Below are positions 16,095-23,386 of a stretch of 64,000 nt of DNA, piece by piece. Numbering within the stretch: position 1 is the first letter of the stretch; every line of letters begins with the position of its first letter. Source of the DNA: an uncultured Lachnospiraceae bacterium (lineage in GTDB: Bacteria > Bacillota > Clostridia > Lachnospirales > Lachnospiraceae); NCBI GenBank assembly GCA_910586705.1, contig CAJUJK010000018.1, positions 1 to 64,000 on the forward strand, in the 5' to 3' direction. A program made the position numbers and the translations under genes. The notes under the pieces are model-generated. The model made no database searches. It was not told where the DNA came from and saw nothing but the letters and a program-made list of their open reading frames with translations.

Positions 16095-16589
16095 TTAAAA
16101 ACCTTTGTCTATCGGCACATCGAAAGAGCCTGACAGGATATCCTGAAAGTCGCCGGAAATATCCACGCTCGCCGGCGTAATAATGAAAATATAATGGGAT
16201 ATCTTCTGCAGATTGCCCGAGATCGCGAAACAGGAGCCCGAAGTAAAGTCGATAATCCGCTGGGCTATGTCCACATCCAGCCCTTCCAGATTCAGAACCA
16301 CCGTCCTGTTCGCCAGAAGCGTCTCCGTAATCTCTCTCGCATCCTCCACCGTAGTCGGTTTGATCACGCATACCTCCATGCCGGTCCCCATCTTTTTCGT
16401 CTGTCTCAGAGGCGTTACCTTCGGCGTGATCTTTCTGACCTTATCGTCCTCCGCATTATCCGTATCCTTGCCGGAAGCAGGCTTGCGCATCGGTTCCGGG
16501 TCATCGTCATAAAAATCGTCATCGTAGTATCCGTCGTCCTCGTCCTCGCTCAGTTTCATGGCGCTGATAAACTTGTCCATAACACCCAT
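16095..16589 (-). CDS. sepF: Cell division protein SepF
   Basis: A 164-residue FtsZ-binding, membrane-anchoring protein. The N-terminal amphipathic helix (MGVMDKFISAMKL) is followed by a very acidic linker (EDEDDGYYDDDFYDDD) and the SepF fold (about 70-155) with EVCVIKPTTVEDAREI, VVLNLEGLDVDIAQRI and DFTSGSCFAISG. ATG 16589 has GGAGG at good spacing; an upstream in-frame start lacks one. Its place after yggS matches the Bacillota ylm cluster. Confidence 0.95.
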   Translation of the reverse strand: MGVMDKFISAMKLSEDEDDGYYDDDFYDDDPEPMRKPASGKDTDNAEDDKVRKITPKVTPLRQTKKMGTGMEVCVIKPTTVEDAREITETLLANRTVVLNLEGLDVDIAQRIIDFTSGSCFAISGNLQKISHYIFIITPASVDISGDFQDILSGSFDVPIDKGF

Positions 16590-16626
16590 CTGTAAAATCC
16601 TCCATTTAATCAATTACTTTTTGGGT

Positions 16627-16750
16627 GCGTATAAGCAGACTCGAAATGCTTCGCATTTCTCGTTCGCGTTGCTCGCCATAAGCCCCGCGAACCATCCGCT
16701 CATGCAAGCATGGCGTATGTCCCGCGTGTCTTCTGACTCTGCTTATACGC
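16627..16750. repeat. 124-bp element with perfect 13-bp terminal inverted repeats
   Basis: GCGTATAAGCAGA (16627-16639) and TCTGCTTATACGC (16738-16750) are exact inverted copies. Inside, GAAATGC-TTC-GCATTTC forms a further stem. It fills the gap between yggS and sepF. It holds no open frame of note and resembles a MITE-like or REP-like palindromic unit. Its right 21 bases recur at 18930-18950 with one change. Confidence 0.75.
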
Positions 16751-16764
16751 GCAACTTATGTATA

Positions 16765-17463
16765 CTAAATTACCGCGTATTTTCTTTCTCCAAAGATGCC
16801 CGTTCCGACTCTGATATAGGTCGCGCCCTCTGTTATCGCGACTTCGTAGTCACCGGTCATACCCATTGAAAGTTCCTCCATAAAAACATTATCAATGTTT
16901 TTATGTATTATGTCAACATAAATTTGTTTTAATTTTGCAAAATACCGTCTGTTTTCTTCCGAATCCTCTACATAGGGCGCTATCGTCATCAATCCCCTGA
17001 CCCTGACATGGGGTAATCTGGCGATCTCTTCCACCAAAGCGGCAGCCTCCTCAGACGTGGCGCCGAACTTGCTCTCCTCCTCCGCCACATTCACTTCCAC
17101 GAGAATATTGACGATTACATCCTTCTTCGCGGCCTCCTTCTCAATCTCCTGCGCAAGGCGCAGGGAATCCACGCTGTGGATCAGAAAGACTTTATCTACA
17201 ATATATTTCACTTTGTTGCGCTGCAGATGCCCGATCATATGCCAGCGGATATCCTTCGGCATCGCCTCATACTTATCCACAAGCTCCTGCACCTTATTTT
17301 CCCCGAAATCCCGGCAGCCGTTACGATACGCCTCCTCCAGCATGGGAACCGGCTTCGTCTTGCTCACCGCGATCAGTTTCACCCCGTCCGTCTCCCTGCC
17401 GCACGCCGCACAGGCAGTCTCAATATTTTTTCTGACGATGTCAAGATTTTCTTTTATGTCCAT
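16765..17463 (-). CDS. YggS-family PLP homeostasis protein (PLPBP)
   Basis: A 232-residue fold-type III PLP-binding protein. Lys35 in IAVSKTKP is the PLP lysine; FGENKVQEL, RWHMIGHLQRNKVKYI, HSVDSLRLA and SMGMTGDYEVAI are family hallmarks. It buffers pyridoxal phosphate and has no known catalytic activity. It sits between an HlyD-like gene and sepF. Confidence 0.95.
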   Translation of the reverse strand: MDIKENLDIVRKNIETACAACGRETDGVKLIAVSKTKPVPMLEEAYRNGCRDFGENKVQELVDKYEAMPKDIRWHMIGHLQRNKVKYIVDKVFLIHSVDSLRLAQEIEKEAAKKDVIVNILVEVNVAEEESKFGATSEEAAALVEEIARLPHVRVRGLMTIAPYVEDSEENRRYFAKLKQIYVDIIHKNIDNVFMEELSMGMTGDYEVAITEGATYIRVGTGIFGERKYAVI

Positions 17464-17487
17464 ATTTGTTCCAGTCCTCTTCTCACG

Positions 17488-18903
17488 CTATTCATAGATA
17501 AATTCATTATCCTTCACCATATCCGCATTCAGCACAATATAGTCATATACGCTGAGCCCGTAAGTCGTGTTTGACTTCACCACGGAATACTCCTCGTTCT
17601 CGTACAAAATGCTGATCTGCTTGAAGTCCGCATAGCCTTTGTTGATATTGTAAACGCCCTGCAGGGAACCTGTCCTGCTGACCGCATACTTTTCCCCCGT
17701 CTCCGGCATGACAATATAATTTCCCGATCTGAGCGTGGAATTATCCAAATAATAGTCCGTCTCCGTCTCCTCGTAAATCTCTGTCTCCACAAACTGGGTG
17801 GTCGCCTCACCCTCTTCATTATAAGTTTCCAGCAGTACGCCGTCGCCGCCGTTATTGCCGCCCCTCGTCACATACGCCTTGGGCACGATGAAAAACTCTT
17901 TCTGCACGATGGCGGAGTTTGGAATTTTCAGCCCCTTCTCCTCCTCCAGAAGCAGTTCGATATCAATGAATCGGTCCGTGCAGAACGTAATCATGGAATT
18001 GGTAAAAGTGAGGGACGCGAACGTCTCTCCCGCCTCGTTGGTGTAAATCGCCACCTCGCCCCATGCCGTATACTGATTCTTTAAAAAGCGTACCTCCACG
18101 TACTCCTTTTCTAAAAGCTGGTCCGCCAGTTCCTTTTCCACCGGGATCACAATGGACCAGTCCTCTGAAGTCGCCAGCTTATAGACCGGATCACCCGCCG
18201 CAACCAGCCCGTTGTTCACCAGATATTTGCGCTCATAGTTTTCCTCGTCAAACAGCTCTGACGTCATATCCTCCAGCTTTAAGTCCTCGTAACCGTCCGT
18301 GGAATAGAGCACGATACCGCTCTTAGCCGCATAGCGGTAGTTGATGAGCACCGCACCCGAGGCGTCGTTCAGCGCGTCCGCATTCTCCAGAATATTATAA
18401 TTCGCAAGCTTGATTGCCATGCTCTCCACATTGTGGCGGAAATTGTATACCTCGTCGAAGTGTTTCCTGTCAAACCCATGCATAAAAGCGGTAATGTCCG
18501 TCTTGAGTTCGGAAAGATCACTGTCGGAGAGGGAATTTTCCCCGTTGGAACCCGCCTTGATATAATCAGACAGCTTCCCCGTCTCATCCACCGTATACAC
18601 CAGATCCCCTACCGCCATGCGCTCGCCTTCCCTTGCAAAGTAATTCACATAGCCGGCATCCTGCCCGGTCACGATCTGCTCTGCCCGCAGGGCGATCCCC
18701 TTGTAAATGCTGTTGGACGTAAGGGAGCCCTCCTGTACGCTGTAGCGGACGATGTGGTCCGTCCGAAAGTACATGATCACGCAGATCACCACATATACAA
18801 GAATGACTGCAAAAACCACCATGCCGATATTCAGATTGATGGGCCTTCTGTATTTAGTTATCTTATTATTTTGATTATCCGCCACTGGATGCTCTCCATT
18901 CAT
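17488..18903 (-). CDS. HlyD-like membrane-anchored protein, unknown role
   Basis: A 471-residue protein with a cytoplasmic N-terminus, one membrane helix (about 24-46) and a large outside part. The first outside segment (VQEGSLTSNSIYKGIALRAEQIV) and the later IPNSAIVQKEFFIVPK stretch resemble the barrel-sandwich and beta-barrel parts of HlyD-type adaptors. The usual long coiled coil is short or absent. No transporter partner is adjacent; yggS and sepF follow 25 bases downstream. A wall- or division-related role is inferred from position only. Confidence 0.6.
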   Translation of the reverse strand: MNGEHPVADNQNNKITKYRRPINLNIGMVVFAVILVYVVICVIMYFRTDHIVRYSVQEGSLTSNSIYKGIALRAEQIVTGQDAGYVNYFAREGERMAVGDLVYTVDETGKLSDYIKAGSNGENSLSDSDLSELKTDITAFMHGFDRKHFDEVYNFRHNVESMAIKLANYNILENADALNDASGAVLINYRYAAKSGIVLYSTDGYEDLKLEDMTSELFDEENYERKYLVNNGLVAAGDPVYKLATSEDWSIVIPVEKELADQLLEKEYVEVRFLKNQYTAWGEVAIYTNEAGETFASLTFTNSMITFCTDRFIDIELLLEEEKGLKIPNSAIVQKEFFIVPKAYVTRGGNNGGDGVLLETYNEEGEATTQFVETEIYEETETDYYLDNSTLRSGNYIVMPETGEKYAVSRTGSLQGVYNINKGYADFKQISILYENEEYSVVKSNTTYGLSVYDYIVLNADMVKDNEFIYE

Positions 18904-18929
18904 GCAAGCCTGATGTCTGCTTCATCAGC

Positions 18930-18950
18930 CTTCTGACTCTGCTTATGCGC
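18930..18950. repeat. Single end of the GCGTATAAGCAGA element
   Basis: The 21 bases CTTCTGACTCTGCTTATGCG plus C match 16730-16750 at 20 of 21 positions. They lie in the leader of the HlyD-like gene. The left arm is missing, so this is a solo end or a shared functional motif. Confidence 0.6.
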
Positions 18951-18961
18951 GTACAAAGTGA

Positions 18962-18987
18962 AAACCCCGGAAACGCCTCCGAGGTTT
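18962..18987 (-). terminator. Terminator after the P-loop gene
   Basis: On the minus strand AAACCTCGGA and TCCGGGGTTT form a 10-bp stem with one G-T pair and a 6-base loop, followed by TTTTC. It separates the P-loop gene from the HlyD-like gene. Confidence 0.75.
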
Positions 18988-19018
18988 ACTATCGTTTTAT
19001 ATCATGTTTATGTACATA

Positions 19019-19438
19019 TCAGAGGGAAACAATAACGTTTTTGCGCATATTCTCGGGAAGCTCGCTCTCGTCACGTGAAACGCTGATTACGAAATCCACA
19101 TGGAACTTCTCGCTGATCTTCTCAATCTTTTCGATCACTTTCTCAAGCTCGTCCGCCTCCACACAGGCGATCTTCAAAAAGCTGTCAAAGTACATCTTCT
19201 GCAAATCGTGATCCTGCGAAATAATGCCGCAGATAAAACCGATAAATTCGTCGCTGTCTGTCACCATATACTCCGGCACGTCAATGAGTCTGATCTTGTT
19301 GTTCAGCTCAAACATATGCTTCGTGCTCTTATCCAGATACACAACATTGCCCTGTGCATCTTTAATCTCCGTATTTACTTTATCTAATAAATGCTTGGTC
19401 TTTCCCTTTCCTTCCCTTCCTACAATAAACTGAACCAT
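19019..19438 (-). CDS. Small P-loop protein, unknown
   Basis: A 139-residue protein that opens with a Walker A-like loop, GREGKGKT (7-14), after a short hydrophobic strand. The rest contains an FVISVSRDESELPE stretch near the C-terminus where a Walker B/sensor could lie. It is far smaller than a full ATPase. Clostridial homologues are sometimes labelled PilT-like, which I consider unsupported: no secretion ATPase motifs are present. The start has AGGAGG nearby (CTAGGAGGGTATCGAC). It is a single-gene unit with its own terminator. Confidence 0.6.
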   Translation of the reverse strand: MVQFIVGREGKGKTKHLLDKVNTEIKDAQGNVVYLDKSTKHMFELNNKIRLIDVPEYMVTDSDEFIGFICGIISQDHDLQKMYFDSFLKIACVEADELEKVIEKIEKISEKFHVDFVISVSRDESELPENMRKNVIVSL

Positions 19439-19512
19439 GTCGATACCCTCCTAGCGTATATTATTTTACTGCCCTGACCGCTCCATACAATGACTGTATG
19501 ATCTTACTGTCA

Positions 19513-19541
19513 ATTATACAAGAACTCGCCCGAAAAAACAA
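19513..19541 (-). promoter_or_regulatory. Probable promoter of the P-loop gene
   Basis: On the minus strand: TTGTTT (19541-19536), a 17-base spacer, TATAAT (19518-19513). A CATACA/TGTATG inverted repeat with a 5-base centre lies just downstream. The -35 is weak. Confidence 0.4.
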
Positions 19542-19546
19542 CTACC

Positions 19547-20599
19547 TTATTTGATGATTCCGAGCAGCTCTCCCATATCCCCGTACAACCCTTCTCTTGA
19601 CTCGTCTTTTAGGATCACAGAAATATAAGGCGTCCCGCTGCTGCTTCTGGAAAGCAGGATCAGACAGTGCCCTGCCGCGTTGGTGGTTCCTGTCTTTCCG
19701 CCCACTACCGTCACATTCGCGGGCGGCTCATACGTCCCCCGCAGAAAAAGGTTGGAGTTCTCTATCTCAAGCGGCTTTTCGGAACCATCCGCCGCCGTAT
19801 AGACCGTGCTGTAGGATGACATCTGTATGATCTGGTTAAACAGTTCGTATTTCAAAGCCTCCTGAAAAATCAGATAGAGGTCATATGCCGTCACATAATG
19901 CCCTTCCTGCGTCAGCCCGTTCGGATTCATAAAATGACAGTTGGTCGCGCCGATCTCCTGCGCTTCCTGATTCATCAATTCCACAAATGCCTCCACGGAG
20001 CCTGCGCCGCCATTCAGAGAGCCGGAAACGCCCTCCGCAATCAACACGGCGACATCGTTTCCCGACGCGATCAAAAGCGCGTGTACCGCCTGATCCAGCG
20101 TCATCCTGTCCCCCGGCTTGATGCCGCACAAAACAGCGCCGGATTCTGTGATCAGCACATTCTCCGAAGCTGTGTAAATATCGTCCGGGGATCCGTATTT
20201 CAGAGCCACAAGCGCCGTCATCACTTTCGTCAGGCTTGCAGGATTCATCTGGTTATGGGCATTTTTCGCATACAGCGTCTCTAAGTCCTTCGTGTCAAAG
20301 AGCGCCGCCGCCCCCACCTGCTGCAGATCCGGGCCGCCCGCCGTCACATCGCCTGCCGTCACGCACAGATCCTTGGCAAACGGCTCGATCGTCTCCCTGT
20401 TCGCAATATTGATAAGCTGATAGCTGCTGACACTCCCCTGCTGCTCATAAGGCATGTCATACTTCGTACTCCCGCACCCCGTAAGGGCGAGAGCTGCCAC
20501 CGCCAGAAAAGCGCACAACCGTCTACATTTTGAAGCCGAGTTTGCCGAAGGCAAATCTCGCAATCGAACGAAGTTCGATTTGTCACTTGTACATTTCAC
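19547..20599 (-). CDS. Serine D-Ala-D-Ala carboxypeptidase, predicted lipoprotein
   Basis: A 350-residue penicillin-binding protein of the PBP5/DacA class, trimming pentapeptide stems outside the membrane. Active-site motifs are S122LTK125, SGN (179-181) and KTG (302-304). A lipobox LTGC puts the lipid-anchored cysteine at 42. The GTG at 20599, with GGAG five bases upstream, overlaps mgsA by 17 bases. Residues 6-22 are then encoded by a dispersed palindromic repeat, giving an unusually long signal-peptide n-region. A TTG inside the repeat would give a standard-length signal, so the start is uncertain. Confidence 0.85.
   Translation of the reverse strand: MKCTSDKSNFVRLRDLPSANSASKCRRLCAFLAVAALALTGCGSTKYDMPYEQQGSVSSYQLINIANRETIEPFAKDLCVTAGDVTAGGPDLQQVGAAALFDTKDLETLYAKNAHNQMNPASLTKVMTALVALKYGSPDDIYTASENVLITESGAVLCGIKPGDRMTLDQAVHALLIASGNDVAVLIAEGVSGSLNGGAGSVEAFVELMNQEAQEIGATNCHFMNPNGLTQEGHYVTAYDLYLIFQEALKYELFNQIIQMSSYSTVYTAADGSEKPLEIENSNLFLRGTYEPPANVTVVGGKTGTTNAAGHCLILLSRSSSGTPYISVILKDESREGLYGDMGELLGIIK
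20535..20585 (-). repeat. Stop-codon-linked palindromic repeat, full copy (mgsA/dac)
   Basis: Read on the minus strand it begins with the mgsA stop TGA, then hairpin 1 (AATCGAAC-TTC-GTTCGATT) and hairpin 2 (GAGATTTGCC-TTC-GGCAAACTC). It is almost identical to the copy after minE. The unit is open in the frame of the next gene. Confidence 0.9.
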
Positions 20600-20978
20600 G
20601 CCACTCCATATCCCCTCTGTCGAGCGATTTAATCAAAAGTTCCGCGGACGCAAGATTCGTGGCAAGCGGAATATTGTGCCTGTCGCAGAGCATAACTACA
20701 TTGTTGACGTCCGGCTCATGGGACTTTGGATAGAGCGGATCCCGCAGAAAGATCACGAGGTCGATCTGGTTGTGCTCGATCTGTGCCCCGATCTGCTGTG
20801 CCCCGCCCAGATGCCCTGCGAGATACTTGTGGATGGTCAGATTCGTCACTTCCTCGATCAGCCGTCCCGTCGTCCCCGTGGCATAAAGGTCGTTTTTACT
20901 CAAAATCCCACGATAAGCGATACAGAAATTCTGCATCAGTTTTTTCTTTGCATCATGTGCGATCAACGCGATATTCAT
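20583..20978 (-). CDS. mgsA: Methylglyoxal synthase
   Basis: A 131-residue enzyme converting dihydroxyacetone phosphate to methylglyoxal, an overflow bypass of lower glycolysis. Diagnostic features are IALIAHDAKK at the start, ATGTTGRLI, GHLGGAQQIGAQI, IDLVIFLRDPL and NIPLATNLASAELL. The length is typical. Its start overlaps rodA by 4 bases. Placement in the rod-shape operon is a recurrent Bacillota arrangement. Confidence 0.96.
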   Translation of the reverse strand: MNIALIAHDAKKKLMQNFCIAYRGILSKNDLYATGTTGRLIEEVTNLTIHKYLAGHLGGAQQIGAQIEHNQIDLVIFLRDPLYPKSHEPDVNNVVMLCDRHNIPLATNLASAELLIKSLDRGDMEWREMYK

Positions 20979-22096
20979 TTGCTAACACCCCTGTCGTTTT
21001 TGCATTGCAGCCGTATATTCAGCACGAACCCGATTCCGATATACAGACTCACCACCGATGTCAGCCCGTAACTGACAAACGGAAGCGGTATACCCGTATT
21101 CGGGCTTGCGCCGGTGGCAACCGCAATGTTCAGCATCCCCTGAAAGCCGACCAGCGCCGCAACCCCCGCTGCGATAATCGTACCCGCCAGATCTTTTGCT
21201 TTCCTAGATACCATAATACATTCAAATGAGATGAAAATCAATAACACAATTACCACACAGCCCCCGACGAAACCAAATTCTTCGCCGATTACCGCGTAAA
21301 TAAAGTCTGTTTCCACCTCGGCGATAAAATTTCCGTTTTTTACGGAACTGATTTCGTTGGTGTTGTACCCTTTTCCGTAAAGCATCCCGGAACCGATCGC
21401 CATCATGGAATTATTCTGCTGGTAGGCTTCCGTATCCGAGTATTCGTCCGGGTAGAGCCATGCCAGAATACGCCGCTGCTGGAAATCGTTGATGATCTCC
21501 TGCTCCGGCTGTAAAATCAGCGTCAGCGCGATAATAAATGCCGGCACGGCAATGGAAATCGCCAAAATCACATATTTCCAGCTTACGCCGCCCACAAACA
21601 TCACCACGCAGAACAATATCACCACCATGATGCTGGTGGACAGATCCGGCTGTTCGAGGATCAGATAGATCGACGGCAAAAACAGCATCACACAGCTTGC
21701 GACGATCTTAAACGTTCCCATCTCCTCTTTATGTTTCATGATAAACTGTGCAAAGAATAAAATCAACAGAATCTTAGCCGTCTCCGAAGGCTGGAACTGG
21801 ATACCGAAGAGATTCAGCCACCGCTGCGCGCCCGCAACCTCCACGCCGGCGACACGCACCAGCCATAAAAGGACGAGATTCGCCACATACATGATCCAGT
21901 AAAACCTGAGAATCACCGAATAGTCAAACAGGGACAGCACCAGCATCAGAAAGAACCCGAAAACAGCCCCGGCAAGCTGTCTGGACTGCAGGGATTCCTT
22001 CGCGCTGCCAATGGCAAGAACGCCCACCGCCGTGAGCGCCACTACCAAAACGATCAATTTAAAATCATAGTCCCTGATGTGGTAATGTTTTAACAT
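20975..22096 (-). CDS. rodA: RodA-type peptidoglycan glycosyltransferase (SEDS)
   Basis: A 373-residue SEDS-family protein with about ten membrane helices. It polymerises lipid II during elongation with its partner PBP2, encoded in the same operon. Signature stretches are AQRWLNLFGIQFQPSE, EQPDLSTSIMV, ETDFIYAVIGEEFG and GIPLPFVSYGLTSVV. ATG 22096 follows an AGGAGAAAATGAGGA site. The upstream gap carries two repeat units. Confidence 0.95.
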   Translation of the reverse strand: MLKHYHIRDYDFKLIVLVVALTAVGVLAIGSAKESLQSRQLAGAVFGFFLMLVLSLFDYSVILRFYWIMYVANLVLLWLVRVAGVEVAGAQRWLNLFGIQFQPSETAKILLILFFAQFIMKHKEEMGTFKIVASCVMLFLPSIYLILEQPDLSTSIMVVILFCVVMFVGGVSWKYVILAISIAVPAFIIALTLILQPEQEIINDFQQRRILAWLYPDEYSDTEAYQQNNSMMAIGSGMLYGKGYNTNEISSVKNGNFIAEVETDFIYAVIGEEFGFVGGCVVIVLLIFISFECIMVSRKAKDLAGTIIAAGVAALVGFQGMLNIAVATGASPNTGIPLPFVSYGLTSVVSLYIGIGFVLNIRLQCKNDRGVSK

Positions 22097-22112
22097 TCCT
22101 CATTTTCTCCTA

Positions 22113-22153
22113 GCGAGTCTGCCGCAGGCAGATCCCGCAGTCGAACGTTGTTA
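22113..22153 (-). repeat. Diverged copy of the stop-codon-linked repeat (rodA leader)
   Basis: On the minus strand it again starts TAACAA, lacks about nine bases of hairpin 1, and keeps hairpin 2 as GGGATCTGCC-TGC-GGCAGACTC. Compared with the full copy, the T-A pair within TTTGCC/GGCAAA has become C-G, a compensatory change. Confidence 0.75.
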
Positions 22154-22169
22154 TTGATCTGCTTTTTCT

Positions 22170-22220
22170 GCCGAGTTTGCCGCAGGCAAATCTCGCAATC
22201 GAACGAAGTTCGATTTGTTA
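22170..22220 (-). repeat. Stop-codon-linked palindromic repeat, full copy (minE)
   Basis: Read on the minus strand it begins with the minE stop TAA, followed by hairpin 1 (AATCGAAC-TTC-GTTCGATT) and hairpin 2 (GAGATTTGCC-TGC-GGCAAACTC). It differs from the mgsA copy by the stop-codon base and one loop base. Confidence 0.9.
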
Positions 22221-22481
22221 TTGTTTTAAGTCTAAAATCGGTATATTCGCGTAGAGTGTCGGATTTTTGATCCCATGCCCCTTGCCGCTCGTCTGCGTAA
22301 TCTGTATTTCCATGCTCTCTGCGTCTATCTTCATGTATTTGGATATCACCTTGGCGATATCGTTCTTGATCATCTCCATCATCTCCTGCGAGCAGTTGAC
22401 CCTGTCGGAGATAAGCAGTATTTTCAGCCGGTCTTTGGCTATTTCTCTGGAGCTTTTCCGTTTCAACAGATTTTTAAACAC
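22218..22481 (-). CDS. minE: Cell division topological specificity factor MinE
   Basis: An 87-residue protein with the MinD-binding helix (SREIAKDRLKILLISDR, about 10-26) and the C-terminal dimer domain ending in YANIPILDL. It displaces MinCD from mid-cell by stimulating the MinD ATPase. Its presence means MinCD oscillation rather than DivIVA-only control is expected. It follows minD by 11 bases. Its stop codon opens a dispersed repeat. Confidence 0.95.
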   Translation of the reverse strand: MFKNLLKRKSSREIAKDRLKILLISDRVNCSQEMMEMIKNDIAKVISKYMKIDAESMEIQITQTSGKGHGIKNPTLYANIPILDLKQ

Positions 22482-22492
22482 GCTGATCCCCC

Positions 22493-23284
22493 CTAACCTT
22501 TATGGAAAATACCTGTTACTCTCGTCCAGAACGAGACGCCCTTGTCAAAATCCATGAAAGGGACTTCCTCGCCTATGATCCGATAACAGATATTCTGGTA
22601 TGCCTTGCCCGCCAGTGTATTGCTTCCAACTAACGGTTCTCCCTGATTTGTGGCTATCACCACATTCTCATCATCCGGCACCCTTCCGATCAAGGGCAGC
22701 GATAAAATGTCCACCACATCCTCCGAGGACATCATATCGCCTCTTCTTATCATATCCTGTCTGATCCGGTTGATAATCAGATCCATCTTATGTATTTCAT
22801 TCGCTTCCAAAAGCCCGATGATCCTGTCCGCATCCCGGATCGCAGAGACCTCCGGCGTGGTGACCACAAGCGCCCTGTCCGCGCCCGCGATGGCATTCTG
22901 GAATCCCTGCTCAATCCCTGCCGGGCAGTCCAGAATAATATAGTCAAACTGATCCCGCAGATGGCTGATCATCCGCACCATCTGGGAGGGATTGACCGCG
23001 CTCTTATCCTTTGTCTGCGCCGATGGCAGGAGAAACAGGGTAGGGTAACGCTTGTCCCTTATAATCGCCTGCTTGATGCGGCAGTTTCCCTCCACCACAT
23101 CCACCAGATTATAGACGATCCTGTTCTCAAGCCCCATCACCACATCGAGGTTTCTGAGACCGATGTCCGTATCGATGAGGATCACCTTTTTCCCCATGGC
23201 TGCAAGACCTGTTCCAACGTTTGCAGAGGTGGTGGTCTTTCCCACCCCGCCTTTCCCTGACGTGACAACAATCACTTCACTCAT
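22493..23284 (-). CDS. minD: Septum site-determining ATPase MinD
   Basis: A 263-residue deviant-Walker ATPase: SGKGGVGKTTTS (9-20) with signature Lys11 and Lys16, IDTDIGLRNLDVVMG as the switch region and DYIILDCPAGIE as Walker B. The C-terminal FWTRVTGIFHKG is the amphipathic membrane-targeting helix. It recruits MinC. GGAGGACTTGCT precedes the ATG. Confidence 0.97.
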   Translation of the reverse strand: MSEVIVVTSGKGGVGKTTTSANVGTGLAAMGKKVILIDTDIGLRNLDVVMGLENRIVYNLVDVVEGNCRIKQAIIRDKRYPTLFLLPSAQTKDKSAVNPSQMVRMISHLRDQFDYIILDCPAGIEQGFQNAIAGADRALVVTTPEVSAIRDADRIIGLLEANEIHKMDLIINRIRQDMIRRGDMMSSEDVVDILSLPLIGRVPDDENVVIATNQGEPLVGSNTLAGKAYQNICYRIIGEEVPFMDFDKGVSFWTRVTGIFHKG

Positions 23285-23339
23285 AGCAAGTCCTCCATTG
23301 ATGAATTGTTATCGTCTACTAAGCTCTCCCCCCGACCAT

Positions 23340-23386
23340 AGTTCAGCACGCGCCATTCGCCCATTTTTACAGAGCATGGCTGAACT
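23340..23386. repeat. Inverted repeat filling the minC-minD gap
   Basis: AGTTCAGC (23340-23347) and GCTGAACT (23379-23386) are perfect complements around a 31-base loop. The right arm directly abuts the minC stop codon at 23387. It is a separate sequence family from the other repeats, but shares the habit of starting at a stop codon. Confidence 0.5.

Noticed and set aside
16627..16750. tRNA or T-box in the GCGTATAAGCAGA element
   Set aside because: No cloverleaf, no T-arm consensus and no specifier or antiterminator sequence; only nested inverted repeats are present.
19019..19438. PilT-type twitching motility ATPase
   Set aside because: Apart from the Walker A-like loop there are no Asp-box, His-box or Walker B motifs of PilT, and the protein is less than half the needed size.
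9743..22220. TCGAAC...GTTCGA palindromes in the repeats as extra LexA boxes
   Set aside because: The half-sites match CGAAC/GTTCG, but the centre is 3 bases (2 in the rpmB leader) instead of the 4 needed, and they lie after stop codons rather than at promoters.
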